Shown here: positions 18,071 through 29,966 of the stretch, piece by piece
Numbering within the stretch: position 1 is the stretch's first letter
Layout: the number at the start of each line of letters is the position of its first letter
Assembly (NCBI RefSeq): GCF_024703895.1
Contig: NZ_CP087968.1
Coordinates: 558,001 to 622,000, forward strand
Length of the DNA stretch: 64,000 nucleotides
Origin: Nocardioides sp. B-3
Lineage (GTDB): Bacteria > Actinomycetota > Actinomycetes > Propionibacteriales > Nocardioidaceae
Direction of reading: 5' to 3'
Translations under genes and position numbers: made by a program
Notes under the pieces: generated by a model
Databases searched by the model: none
What the model was told of the DNA's origin: nothing
The model's input: the letters and a program-made list of their open reading frames with translations, nothing else

Positions 18071-18931
18071 ATGACCACCTACCTCGTCACCGGCGCCAGC
18101 GGACAGCTCGGCCGCCTCACCGTCCGGGCCCTCCTCTCGCAGGGAGTGGCCGCTTCCGACGTCGTCGCCACCGCCCGCAACACCGCGGCCATCTCCGACC
18201 TCGCCGCCCTCGGCGTCGTGACCCGCGCCGCCGACTACACCGACCCGGCCTCCCTCAAGGAGGCCTTCGCCGGCGTCGACCGCGCCCTGCTCATCTCCTC
18301 GAGCGCCGTTGGTGAGCGGGTCGCGCAGCACGCCAACGTCATCGACGCCGCGCGCGACGCCGGCGTCGAGCTGCTCGGCTACACCAGCGTCACCCGGGCC
18401 GACACCTCGCAGATGATCCTCGCCGGCGAGCACCGCGCGACCGAGGAGCTGCTTGCCGCATCGGGTCTGCCCGTCGTCCTGCTGCGCAACTCGTGGTACC
18501 TCGAGAACTACACGGCACAGGCCACCACCGCGCTCGAGCACGGAGTCGTGCTCGGCGCCGCCGGCGAGGGTCGGGTCAGCGCCGCCACCCGCGCTGACTA
18601 CGCAGCCGCGGCCGCCGCGGCACTGGTCGCCGACGACCGGGCCGGTCGCGTCCACGAGCTCGGTGGCGATGTCGCGTTCACCCTCGAGGAGTACGCCGCA
18701 ACGCTGGCCGCCGAGTCCGGCCGGCCTGTCGCCTACCGGGACCTGCCCGCGGCCGAGCTGAGTGCGGCCCCGGTCGGCGCCGGCCTGCCCGGGCCGTACG
18801 CCGACATCCCGGCCGACTCCGACCCGGGCCCGGGGCGCGGCGAGCTGCTGGCCGACTCGCGCGACCTGTCCCGGCTGATCGGTCGCCCGACGACCACGCC
18901 GGTCGAGGCGATCCGCGCCGCTCTCGCCTGA
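18071..18931 (+). CDS. NmrA/QorB-like NAD(P)H:quinone oxidoreductase
   Basis: Intact 286-residue atypical short-chain dehydrogenase. The dinucleotide motif VTGASGQLGRLTVRALL opens the protein; VATARN is the NADP-phosphate region; LLRNSWYLENY and ELGGDVAFTLEEYAATL are typical of QorB/Qor2. It would reduce quinones with NAD(P)H in the cytoplasm. AGGA lies 8 nt before ATG 18071. Divergent from the HxlR regulator, which probably controls it. Confidence 0.9.
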   Translation: MTTYLVTGASGQLGRLTVRALLSQGVAASDVVATARNTAAISDLAALGVVTRAADYTDPASLKEAFAGVDRALLISSSAVGERVAQHANVIDAARDAGVELLGYTSVTRADTSQMILAGEHRATEELLAASGLPVVLLRNSWYLENYTAQATTALEHGVVLGAAGEGRVSAATRADYAAAAAAALVADDRAGRVHELGGDVAFTLEEYAATLAAESGRPVAYRDLPAAELSAAPVGAGLPGPYADIPADSDPGPGRGELLADSRDLSRLIGRPTTTPVEAIRAALA

Positions 18932-19014
18932 TCCGTTGCACTGACCCGTCCCGGCCGCGCGGTGCGACGCACCGCGCGGTCGGTGGTGCGCGCTGCGGCG
19001 TACCGCCCGCTTAG

Positions 19015-20682
19015 CCTCGATCCACCGATGAGCAGGGGCTGACTGGTCGGGGTCGCTGACGACGGGTCATCGGGTGTGTGGGCGTGGCCATCCGTCTGGC
19101 CTCGCTGCCGGGTTGTTCCAGGGTTGGTCTTCGTGCCGGTCTCGGCTGGGGTGGTCAGGCCGTCGGTGTTGGTGGTGGGCGTCCGCAGGCCCGGGTGAAC
19201 AGGTCGCTCCAATCTGTCTCCCGGGGGCCAGTGCGCCGGGAGGTGCAAGGTCACCCGGCGTGCGGAGGACGCGACCCGGGCCGGCACCGTGATGACTTTG
19301 CGACGGATCGTCGCGGTCGTGGCCTTGGCCAGCCCGGGGCTGGTCAGGGTCGCGGCGGCTCGGGTCAGGTTGAACGCCATCACGGCCAGCACGAGCCGGG
19401 CTGCGTTGGCGGCGAACTTGCCCGAAGGCAGGTGCGCCAGCGCGGAGTGCTTCAGATCGGCGTGGACCTGCTCGATGATCGCGTGACCACGGTGGGTCTT
19501 GTCCGCGGCCACGGTGTCGGCCACGGCCGGGTCGGTGGTGGTGAAGAACGCGTGGAAGCGCCGGGTGTCGAACAACGTCTCCTGCCCTGCGTTCTTGCCC
19601 GGGTTGAGGTCCGGGATCCGGCGCACCACGAGCCGTCCGGGGACCTGCTCGGCCTTCTTCTTCGAAGTGAACGCGGTGAACCCAATCTCGGAGACCTCGG
19701 CGCGAGAGACCCGGGTCTGGGTCTGCTCGTCGAAGACCGCGTCGGTGTACTCGATGGGAGTCCACGCATCGTCACCGATGCTGGCGATCGCCGCCTTGAC
19801 CTTGGGATCCATCCGGACGGTTACCGACACATCGGCGCCGCCGCGGATCGTGGCACCAACGGTGGCGTGGCCGTAGAACGCGCTGTCGGCACGCACCAAC
19901 ACCTTGGCCGAGGACAACGAGGCGACCGTCTTCAACGCGTCCGCGATCAGCTCGGCCGCGCCCCTGCGGCGAACCACACGAGCCCTTCCGCAGTCGCTGA
20001 GCCACGATCACCGGTGCGGACTGGGTTGTGGTCGCCGTGGCGAGGAGTGCGTTGAGTCCGCGGACGCCGGAGTAGCCGTAGCCCGAACCCTGCTTGGCGT
20101 AGCCGTGGACCTCGATGATGGTGTCGTCGATGTCGAGCATCACCCGCTCAGCGGTGCCAGCCGAGGAGACGACCAGCGGGGTCCGGGCTGCCAGCCGGCC
20201 CGGGAACCGGGAGGCCACGGCGTCGAGCTGACGGACGTGACCGAAGGTGAACGACCGCAAGAACGAACCCAGCGTTGAGGGTGCGTAGGCGTTGGTGAAG
20301 ACCCGGCCCATCCCGCCGTGACGCAACAGCGCCATGTCGTCGATGGAGTCGGCGCCAGCGACCATCCCGGCGACCAGCGAGGTGACCTTCAAGCCGGCGT
20401 TGGCGCCCTTGTCGGTCGGCACGCTCAGATGCGTGTGAGCGAGTTCTCGGAGCCCGGCGGACCGGGCGAGAGTCAGGACCGGGACCAACCCGGCGGACGA
20501 CACGAGATTCGGATCGTCGAACACCGCTGAGGTCGCGGCCGACGTGTGGCAAAGTTGCATCTACGAGATGCCCTTCGTACTTGGTGGAATTGGGACCCTG
20601 AAGAAGTCCGATTTTCCCAGCACGTAAGGGCATTCTCACTTCACGACGCGCTCACAACCCCAAGTTCATCGGTGGATCGAGG
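19015..20682. mobile_element. Complete IS1380-family insertion sequence, 1668 bp
   Basis: The ends are perfect 17-bp inverted repeats: CCTCGATCCACCGATGA at 19015-19031 and its complement at 20666-20682. They are flanked by a 5-bp direct repeat CTTAG (19010-19014 and 20683-20687), the target duplication. One transposase gene fills the element on the minus strand. Both intact ends and intact duplication suggest a recent insertion. It separates the Qor2-like gene from the alkaline-phosphatase-like gene and stops 14 bp before that gene's ATG. Confidence 0.95.
19155..20560 (-). CDS. IS1380-family transposase (frameshifted)
   Basis: DDE transposase, about 467 residues when corrected. N-terminal half: GLVPVLTLARSAGLREL, DDMALLRHGGM, and the first catalytic region RVMLDIDDTIIEVHGYAKQG. 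Second half: VLVRADSAFYGHATVG (second Asp), and HRGHAIIEQVHADLKHSALAHLPSG, the Y/E-rich IS4-like region. The frame changes at about 19985 (near a GGGG run) and about 19225 (CCCCC run); corrected, it stops at 19155. Both fit the indel pattern of the window, so the element may be active in reality. Confidence 0.92.
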
Positions 20683-20696
20683 CTTAGGGTTGGCGC

Positions 20697-21753
20697 ATGC
20701 ATCGCCTCGGAGTCGTCCTGTCCGCCCTGACCGTCTCACTCTCGGGCGGCATCGCCTGCGCCGCCGCCAGCGACGGTCCGGACGCCGCGCGTCCCACTGT
20801 CGAGCGTCGACTCGACACGGTCGGACCCATCGACACGGTCGTCGCGATCTCCATCGACGGCCTCAACCCCAACGCGATCACCAAGCTCGGTCGTCGCGGC
20901 GCGCCGACGCTGCACAAGCTGATCCGGCAGGGCGCCACCACGCTCAACGCTCGCACCGAGCTCGAGCTGACCGACACACTGCCCAACCACACCGGCATGG
21001 TCACCGGTCGCCGGATCGAGGCCGCGACCGGCGGGCACGGTGTGACTCGGAACGACGACCGGCGCACACCCGCGACGGTCCAGGCCGCGGCCGGTCACGA
21101 CGTCTCGTCCGTCTTCAACGTGGTCCACGACGCCGGCGGCGACACCGCCTACTTCGCGAGCAAGACGAAGTTCTCGCTGTGGGAGCGCTCGTGGCCCGAG
21201 GCGATCGACGCCGACGTGATCGTCGAGAACAACAAGGCGCTCGTGGCGAACTTCCCGGGTGACCTGACGAACGAGACCCGCAGCTTCCGCTTCCTGCACC
21301 TGTCGGCGCCAGACGTCGCCGGTCACGCCACGGGCTTCATGGGCCCGGGCTACCTCCGGGCCGTCACCGCAACCGATCGCCTCGTGGGCCGGGTCCTGCG
21401 CGCGGTCAAGGCGTCGCCCACGCTGGCCGGGCACACCGCGATCATCCTCACGTCCGACCACGGCGGCCGCGGCGCCAGCCACCGCGCTCCCAACCGGCCG
21501 GCCAACTACACGGTCCCCTTCATGGTCTGGGGTCCCGACGTCGCCCGCGGCGCCAACCTCTATGCGATCAACCCCACCTACTCGGCCCCGGGGCGAACGC
21601 AGACGACGTACGCCGACTCGCCGATCCGCAACGGTGACGTGGCCAACCTCGCGCTGGACCTGCTCGAGCTGCCGGCCGTTCCCCGACAGCGAGCACAACC
21701 GGGCCCGGGACCTGATCGCGTTCACCGCTCAGCCGGCGTCGGCCACGGGTTGA
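20697..21753 (+). CDS. Secreted alkaline-phosphatase/nucleotide-pyrophosphatase-like enzyme (frameshifted at the end)
   Basis: About 350 residues with a signal peptide (LSGGIACAAA). Type I phosphodiesterase/phosphatase motifs: metal-binding VVAISIDGLN, nucleophile Thr in TDTLPNHTGMVTGR, LSAPDVAGHATGF and TSDHGGRG with metal ligands. It would hydrolyse phosphomono- or diesters outside the cell. An extra base at about 21680 moves the last 24 residues to another frame, ending at 21753. The -10 box TAGGGT lies 6 nt before ATG 20697, directly at the IS1380 right end. Confidence 0.88.
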
Positions 21754-22548
21754 ACCGGCAGCCGTCGAGAGCCTTCGACTGCTGCATCATCACCGGCGCC
21801 GGCTGACCCGCGCCGGGACAACCACGGTGCCCGTGGCCGAGCCAGTGGCCGGTCTCGTGGTTGACCACGAGGTGCCGGTAGTCGCGCAGCCCGGCCCGTG
21901 CCCGGTTCCACGCCGGCGAGGCGAACTTCCAACGGTCCCGGTTGATCACCACGAAGCGACCGACCCGACATGACCAGTACGTCGAGCACTCGGCGCCGAA
22001 GGACGGCAGGGTCGACGCCTCCGCGAGGACGAGCGAGAAGTCGCCTCCCCTCTCGACCTGCCGGAAGGCGATGCCGCCCGCTCGCCAGCCCCGCGCGTCG
22101 CCGTACGTCTCCTGCGCCCGGCGCTTGAAGATCGCGACACTGGTGCTGATCCGACCGCGAGTCGTGACGTCGTAGGTGACGGTCCTTCTCACCGGGGTGC
22201 GGTAGTCGACCCCGGTCGTCGCCTGCGCGGTGGCGGCGGTCCACGCATGGCCGTCCGCGCGGACGCGGACCTCGACCGAGACCCCCGGTCCCGACGTCGA
22301 GCGCGGTCAGGCGGTAGGACCGCTCGCGCGCCCGGGCGATCGGTTCGCCGTCGCGCAGCCAGCGGTAGCGCGTCTCCGTGCGCTGGGGTGACCATCGGCC
22401 CGGGTGGGCCCGGAGGACTGGCCCTCCCTCGCCGTGCCGCTGATCACCGGCGCCTCGGTGTTGGTCAGCGACGGCAGCACGAGGGCCGCCCGCGGGGCGC
22501 GGCGACGAGCACGAGACACAGCACGACAAGGAACACGGTCCCGGGCAC
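21722..22548 (-). CDS. Secreted DUF3152 metalloprotease-like protein with Ig-like region (frameshifted)
   Basis: A signal peptide (VFLVVLCLVLVAAP) leads into an Ig-like segment with APVISGTAREGQ and YRWLRDGEPI, as in bacterial cell-wall proteins. The DUF3152 domain follows: TVTYDVTTRGRI, then NHETGHWLGHGHRGC about 45 residues from the end, an HExxHxxGH zinc motif. A secreted zinc peptidase is inferred. Frame changes at about 22490, 22395 and 22295 affect the N-terminal half. GTG 22548 follows TAGTCT by 6 nt. Its 3' end overlaps the convergent phosphatase gene by 32 bp. Confidence 0.82.
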
Positions 22549-22557
22549 GGGCTCAGA

Positions 22558-23869
22558 CTAGGACGCCGGCGACAACTCATCGACGTGCTCGTCCAGCCGG
22601 GCGATCCGCGTCTCCAACCACCTGCGCAGGGCCCGGACCTCCCGGCCGTACGTCTCCCGCTCGGTCGCGGACGGCGGGTTGGGCCACCTGCGCTTGCCGA
22701 GCACCGGCCAGCGCCGGAAGTTGCGTTCCGCAGCGCCGGTCGACCGCAGCGTGCGGGCGTTGCCGGCCACGGATCCGAGCAGCTCCTCGCGGAGGCCACC
22801 AGCGCGGAGCTCCTGCCAACGCGCAGCCGGGGCCGAGACGAAGGCCGGGTCGGCGTACAGGCGCTCGACCCATGGACGGTCGGCGAGCATGGATCCGCGC
22901 GGGAACCGTGCCGCGCCCCGGAAGTCGTTGCCGGACGAGATGTCGAAGTCCCAGACCGGGCCGAGCACCCGGGGCGACCCCGCGGACCCGGTCAGGTAGG
23001 TGCTCGAGTAGAACGCGTCCCGGTTCTTGAAGAGCTCGTTGACCAGCACGTAGTCGACTGCCGCCGACTCATCGAGGTGGGGGCGCCAGCCGGACACCGC
23101 GTCCGTCCGGGGGGCCCGTGGATGGCGCGGTCGGCGGCCTGCAGGCTGCGCCTCACGTCCGCGCGCTCCTGCCGGCCGAGCTCATCGCGCTCGGGGTCGT
23201 TGTGGAGCACGGGCACGTTGGCCTCCGTCAGCCGGAAGGGCTTGTCCTCGCCGGCGAGCTTGTCGAAGGACGTCCACTCGAGGAGCCGCCCCGACGCCCG
23301 GTCGGCCCGCACCCGTTGGTCGTGGAGCTTCAGCTTCTCCATCAGCACGTAGACCCCGTGGTAGCGACCGTTGAGAACCACTTCGACGAACCGGGTGCGG
23401 CTGGCGGTAGCGGCCCATGCTGCGTGCCGTCGCGTAGGCGAGCACGTTGCGCATGAGCGTTTTCTCGCTGTACGGCGCATACAGCACCCAGTCGTCGTCG
23501 GCAGGCATGCCGAGGAGCCGGGCATCCCGGTTGTCACCGGCACGATCCTGCAGCTCGAAGCTCCGGGACTTCTTCGGGAAGCGCCGCGACGACTGGCCTC
23601 GCAGCTCGATGTCGATCGACCCACGGAAGGTGGTGCGGTTGCCCTTGCGCAGCACCGGGCGGGCCGTGGTCCTGTCGTCGTGGATCCGGCCGCCGACCCG
23701 GATGTGCACCGTGGGCAGCGACCTCTCGGTCGACGGTCGCGCCGCCTCCGCCGGAACGGCCGGGGCCGCCCCACTCAGTGACGCGGCCGGGCAGGGGGCG
23801 GCCGGGATCAGGACCAGGGCTGGCCACCAGCGCGACGGATCGGGTGAGCCTGCGCGGCGACGGGCTCAT
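22558..23869 (-). CDS. Secreted CotH-like protein kinase (frameshifted)
   Basis: About 435 residues: signal peptide MSPSPRRLTRSVALVA, then the CotH kinase fold with HIRVGGRIHDD, ELRGQSSRRFPKKSRSFEL, DWVLYAPYSEKTLMRN, VEVVLNGRYHGVYVLMEKLK and VLGPVWDFDISSGN (the DFD-like metal region). Characterised CotH proteins phosphorylate secreted or spore-coat proteins with ATP. Frame changes at about 23820, 23415 and 23105. The start overlaps the VTC gene by ATGA, making a DUF4956-VTC-CotH operon. Confidence 0.9.
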
Positions 23870-24661
23870 GCTCCGACCCCCACCGGGGGTGCGCGCTCGG
23901 GCTCCCAGTCGAAGTAGCGCCGCAGGGTCCGGTTCCATCGGTTCGCCGACAGATGGGGTCGCACCATCGCCATGCCGACGCAGTACTTGCTGATCGGCAC
24001 GGGCCTCTCCCCCATCGACCACAGCACCCGATCGGCGGTGGTCGCACCGCCGAGCGACTTGATCTCGATCAGCACGTGGCTGTCCATGCGTGCTGTCTGG
24101 CCGCCCGGCGCCGTACACACCAGGCGAGCGTCGCACGTGACTCTCGAGCCCTCGGCCAGATTCACCGGGGTCTGCCGCGCGTAGCGGGTGCGGAGCACGG
24201 GTTCGAGCTCCCCCGCGCCGCCGTCGAGGTGCACGCGTTCGTCGACGAACTCGCCCGCCTCGTCGTCGAGTGCTTCGCGGCCCTCGAGCGGGTAGGGCAT
24301 CCGGGTCTTCACCGTCTCGCCGCGGCCACCCTCGGTCTTGACCTCCAGCATGCACGTCGCGGAGTCGACGTAGGTGCGGGTGCGGACCTTGAACTTGCTG
24401 CGGCGACCGGTGGCCGACTGGTGGTATGCCTTGAGATCGGGAGTGTCGAAGTAGACGGACTCGTAACGGAAGTCGCGGAGTCCGTCGATCTCCAGCACCC
24501 GCAGGGTGTCCCCACACGCTCGCACGAACTCGTCGAACCGGTCCGGGGTGACGAGGTACTTCCGGTCGACCCGGCTCTGCAGCTCGGCCACCGCGAGCAC
24601 CTCACCCAGCGTGATCGGGGCGAGCTGCGCGGCGCCCCGGCGCATGGCCGCGCGCGGTCGC

Positions 24662-24675
<14 letters not shown>
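23866..24675 (-). CDS. VTC-domain (polyphosphate-polymerase-like) protein
   Basis: Intact, about 269 residues from GTG 24675. The VTC tunnel fold is recognised by SRVDRKYLVTPDRF, FRYESVYFDTPDLKAYH, SKFKVRTRTYVDS, MLEVKTEGGRGETVKTRM and VLIEIKSLGG, the basic and acidic residues that line the VTC/CYTH-type active site, and PISKYCVGM at the end. Yeast Vtc4 polymerises ATP into polyphosphate; the bacterial activity is not established. ATG 24642 is an alternative start. Overlaps both neighbours. Confidence 0.9.
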
Positions 24676-26605
<1,930 letters not shown>

Positions 26606-26606
<1 letters not shown>

Positions 26607-27041
26607 CAGATGCTCTCTTCCTTGGGCGTGATCGTGACGTCTTCCTCGGTCACGACAGCGTCGATGATTCTGTAGGACCTGAACTCGACCGGGCCGTCGT
26701 TATTCCCGTGCTCGCGCGTGCTGACCAGCACGTAGTGCGCGTTGGGCTCTGCCTGCGAGGCCGATGTCGGTGCGGCTCGGATATGCCTCGGTCGCGGTGT
26801 GCGAGTGGTAGATGACCACCGGCTCCTCGTCGCGCTCGTCCATGTCCTTGTAGAGCTGGAACAGGTCCGTCGAGTCGAACTCGTAGAACGTCGGGCTCCC
26901 CGCGGCGTTGACCATCTCGATGAACCGCTCGGGCCGGTCGCTGCCCTCGGGCCCGGCGACGATGCCGCAGGCCTCGTCGGGATGGTCGCGCTTCGCGTGC
27001 GCGACGATCACGTCGTACGTCGCTTGGTCAATGGTCAACAC
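26606..27041 (-). CDS. mec: Mec, JAMM/M67 zinc peptidase releasing cysteine from CysO (frameshifted)
   Basis: Hydrolase that cleaves cysteine from the CysO-Cys adduct. EACGIVAG carries the catalytic Glu, and IYHSHTATEAYPSRTDI is the JAMM motif HxH-x7-S-x2-D. An extra base at about 26760 splits the gene; corrected, the second half reads AEPNAHYVLVSTREHG and ends at TGA 26606. GTG 27041 follows TACCCT by 6 nt. First gene of the mec-cysO-cysM operon. Confidence 0.93.
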
Positions 27042-27180
27042 GGGTCAAGGGTAGGCGGCGGGACCGAGGCGGCCCGACCGCGTCTCAGACGCGGAGGGCC
27101 GCAGCGCGACCGAGCGGCCAGATGACGGTGGCGGCAGATCGCAGCCACCCTGCGCCGTACGACGCGAGGTGCCGCCACCC

Positions 27181-27276
27181 CCTGAAGTTCCACTCGTGCG
27201 AGTGGAAGTTCATCGGCCGCTGAGCGTGGGGCGGCTGAAGCGGGCCTGAAGTTCCACCCGAGCGAGTGGAAGTTCA
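27181..27276. repeat. Two 32-bp hairpin repeats at the 3' end of the NUDIX gene
   Basis: The elements at 27181-27212 and 27245-27276 match at 30 of 32 positions. Each contains TTCCAC...GTGGAA arms (TTCCACTCG/CGAGTGGAA in the first copy) inside direct GAAGTTC repeats. The second copy includes the stop codon of the NUDIX gene (27274-27276). The rest of 27042-27180, upstream of mec on the other side, holds no gene I can support. Confidence 0.8.
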
Positions 27277-28086
27277 GTGGGTATGCCGAAGCGCGGCTGC
27301 GGCGCACACCGCGGCGCACGCGTCGAGCAGCTCGTCCTCGGTGAACCCCGCGCCCGCGAACCGGGCAGGGGCGGTCAGGCCCTGCGCGAGCAGGTCGTCG
27401 CGGCTCAAGGGCTTGCCCTCGTGGACCTGCACCAGCTCCGGGTCGCTCGACTCGCGGACCAGTTCCACCGGGTCGGCGATGCTGGCGGCGACGTGCACGG
27501 TTGGGCGACCTTCTGGCCCGAGGAGCACGCCCACCCATCCCGCTGCACAGGACGTCACGCCGAACACGGGGACGTCCGGGCGCAACGGCACAGGCCCCTG
27601 TTCGGGCACGAACTTCCCGATGAAGCGGGCTTCGCGCTCGTCGGAGAGCCCCGCCTCCATCCGGCTCGCCATGTGCGGCGACATCGGCGGAAGGTCGTCG
27701 ATGGGCCACCAGCGCACGTCGGTGGACTCGTCGTCGGCGACGTAGGCCTCCCCGCTCACCCAGGTGCAGGCGAACGTGAGGTCGAGGTAGGCCGCGCGAT
27801 CACCGTTGTCATAGGTCAGCTCGGGCAGCACGGTCGTGGTGGCGAGCCGGTCGACGGTGATGACGACGCCGGTCTCCTCCGGGGCCTCGCGCGCCGCCGC
27901 GATCGCCGGTTCCTCGCCGGGGTCGACAATGCCGGTGACGGGCGTCCAGGCGCCGTTGTCGGCGCGCTTGACCAGCAGCACGTGCCCGTCGCCGCGGGTG
28001 ATGACCGCGGTGACGCCGGGCAGCCAGAGCGGGTGGTGGCCGATCAGCTCGCGCATCTCGACGATGAAGTCGGGGATGGGGCTCAT
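27274..28086 (-). CDS. NUDIX hydrolase with an extra C-terminal domain
   Basis: Intact 270 residues. The N-terminal NUDIX domain has GIVDPGEEPAIAAAREAPEETG, matching Gx5Ex7REUxEExGU with one change (REAPEE). About 120 further residues (KFVPEQGPVPLRPDVPVFG and VHVAASIADPVELVRESS) form a domain I do not recognise. Probably hydrolyses a nucleoside diphosphate linked to another moiety; substrate unknown. ATG 28086 overlaps the stop of the oxidoreductase gene (ATGA). Confidence 0.88.
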   Translation of the reverse strand: MSPIPDFIVEMRELIGHHPLWLPGVTAVITRGDGHVLLVKRADNGAWTPVTGIVDPGEEPAIAAAREAPEETGVVITVDRLATTTVLPELTYDNGDRAAYLDLTFACTWVSGEAYVADDESTDVRWWPIDDLPPMSPHMASRMEAGLSDEREARFIGKFVPEQGPVPLRPDVPVFGVTSCAAGWVGVLLGPEGRPTVHVAASIADPVELVRESSDPELVQVHEGKPLSRDDLLAQGLTAPARFAGAGFTEDELLDACAAVCAAAALRHTH

Positions 28087-29031
28087 CCGGCCAACCAACC
28101 CTCGACCACCCGCTGCACACGGAGCCCGGCGGCGAAGTCGGCCATGTTGGGAGATCCCCCGTCGCGTACGGCGACAGCGAACGCACTCAGGCGAGTGTGC
28201 TCGCTGCCGCGCTCACCCGGAGCCTCGATCGGCTCGAAGGCGCTGCCGGTCGACACCGCGAGGTCGCCCCAATCGGTCAGGCGATAGGAGCGATCGGTGC
28301 CGTGGACCGTCCATTCGTAGGTCTCCGGCCGGGCGCTGCCCGATTCGGCCCAGACGCGCACGGGCACACCTCCGGCCGGGAACACGGCTGTCGCCGAGGT
28401 CTCACTGCCATCGCCGTCGCCCGGTCGCGTGACCGATGACCACACGGGCGTGAGCTCGCCGACAAGCCTGTCGGTGACATAGGCGAAGTGCGAGAAGACC
28501 TCTCGCAGGAATCCGCCCTCGGCCGTGCGCGAGCCACGTCGCGTCCTGCTGGAACTCGCGCGGCCACTGCGGGAAGGCGAGTCGGATCTCGACCGAGACC
28601 ACCTCGCCCAGCTCGCCGGCCCTGATCGCGCGCTCCACCTCGAGCACGGCGGCGCGATCAGAGAGGGCGAAGTTCAGTCCCGTGGCTGGACCATGCTGGG
28701 CTGCCGCGACCATGCGCTCCCCGTCGGCAAGGTCGATCGCCAGCGGCTTCTCGCAGAAGACGGCCATTCCCGCATCGAGCGCTCGGGTCGCGAGGTCGGC
28801 GTGCAAGCGGGGTGGAGTGGCGATGTAGATCGCGTCGAGACCTTCGTCGAAGAGCTCCGCCGCGTCGGCGACGACCGTGACGCCCGGGTGCGCCGACGCC
28901 GCACGCAGCCGTGCGCCGGGGTCAGGATCTGCGGCGATCCGCACGTCGTGATCGGCGTGCTCGCACGCCACGCGCAGCATCTCGGTGCCCATGGCGCCGA
29001 GTCCGATGATTCCCAGCGCGATCCTGCTCAC
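28083..29031 (-). CDS. Gfo/Idh/MocA-family oxidoreductase (frameshifted)
   Basis: NAD(P)-dependent dehydrogenase of about 315 residues. Rossmann motif GIIGLGAMGTEML, then IYIATPPRLHADLATRAL and FCEKPLAIDLADGE, where EKP carries the catalytic Lys. The C-terminal half (EVFSHFAYVTDRL onward) has the substrate domain. One extra base at about 28525 splits it. GTG 29031 overlaps the DUF2017 stop (GTGA). Substrate, probably a sugar or inositol, unknown. Confidence 0.9.
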
Positions 29032-29612
29032 GCGATCAGTGCCTCGACAATCGTCTCCTGCAGCAACCCGACCCACTCGTAGATGTCGTGCGCCCGGGCG
29101 CGCGGATCGTCGTCGTCGAGGGTGTACCAGAACTCCTCGTCGTCCTCCTCGACACCGAGCCGGGTGGCGAGGGCGAGGCGGATGTCGGTGAACGACCGCA
29201 TCCAGGTCTCGGCGGTCGGCTCATCGAGCTCGACGTCGATCATCAGCCCGTCCTCCTCGAGCTCGGGCGGCAGCCCGGCCTCCTCGAGGCAGTCGATGAT
29301 CGCGATGGCGGCCGCGGCCTTGCCGTCGCGCAGGCTGCCCTCGGTGAAGCGGCGGAACTCCGACGCGGCCTCCGGGTCCTCCGTGTAGGCAGTCGGGAAC
29401 AGCCGCTGCAGCACCGGGTCCTCCGGCTCGCTGGTTGGCCCGGAGAAGTCCATCATCGCCTCGAACGGGTCACGCGAGTCGTCCGGCACCGCGGCTTCGT
29501 TGCGGAGCAGCTCGACGATCTGCGAGGCCAGCGAGCGCAGCAGGTCTGCCTCGAAGCCGGTGAAGTTGGCGATGATCAGGCGAGAGGTCCGGTGGCGGGT
29601 GAAGGCCCCCAC
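29028..29612 (-). CDS. DUF2017 protein (ClpS-associated)
   Basis: Intact 194-residue acidic protein: ANFTGFEADLLRSLASQIVELL near the start, PFEAMMDFSG, LQRLFPTAY and YEWVGLLQETIVEAL at the end match DUF2017. It is the homologue of Rv1332, which follows clpS in mycobacteria. Function unknown; the constant pairing suggests a link to ClpS/ClpCP adaptor work. Starts at GTG 29612, one base after the clpS stop. Confidence 0.93.
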   Translation of the reverse strand: MGAFTRHRTSRLIIANFTGFEADLLRSLASQIVELLRNEAAVPDDSRDPFEAMMDFSGPTSEPEDPVLQRLFPTAYTEDPEAASEFRRFTEGSLRDGKAAAAIAIIDCLEEAGLPPELEEDGLMIDVELDEPTAETWMRSFTDIRLALATRLGVEEDDEEFWYTLDDDDPRARAHDIYEWVGLLQETIVEALIA

Positions 29613-29613
29613 G

Positions 29614-29919
29614 TCAGGTCGCCTTCTCCATGGTCGCCCACAGCCCGTATTCGTGCATCGCCTGCACGTCGCGCTCCATCTCCTCGCGGGTGCCGGTGGA
29701 GACCACGGACTTCCCGTCGTTGTGCACCTCGAGCATCAGCTTGTCGGCCTTCGCCTCGGAGTAGCCGAAGTACTTCCGGAAGACGTAGCTGACGTAGGAC
29801 ATCAGGTTGACCGGGTCGTTCCACACGATCGTCACCCACGGCTTGGCGAGGAACGTGATCTCGTCGGGGGTGAGGGTCGGATCGACCTCGACGGGGCTTG
29901 CGGCTGACACGGTCGCCAT
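29614..29919 (-). CDS. clpS: ClpS adaptor of the ClpCP protease
   Basis: Intact 101 residues. [22 protein letters not shown] is the core that binds N-end-rule residues, with the conserved [27 protein letters not shown] and [18 protein letters not shown] complete the fold. Delivers N-degron substrates to ClpC in the cytoplasm. Followed by DUF2017, as in other actinobacteria. Confidence 0.97.
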   Translation of the reverse strand: MATVSAASPVEVDPTLTPDEITFLAKPWVTIVWNDPVNLMSYVSYVFRKYFGYSEAKADKLMLEVHNDGKSVVSTGTREEMERDVQAMHEYGLWATMEKAT

Positions 29920-29966
29920 CGTGACACACGCGGTGGCAAGGGCTCACCAACTGGGCGTTTCCCGCG

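Noticed and set aside
19015..20682. Larger composite transposon or genomic island bounded by this IS
   Set aside because: Only one IS copy is present in the window and its own 5-bp target duplication flanks it directly, so it is a simple insertion.
27035..27270. Small gene between mec and the NUDIX gene
   Set aside because: Frames here are Arg/Ala-rich, cross the two hairpin repeats and have no start signal.
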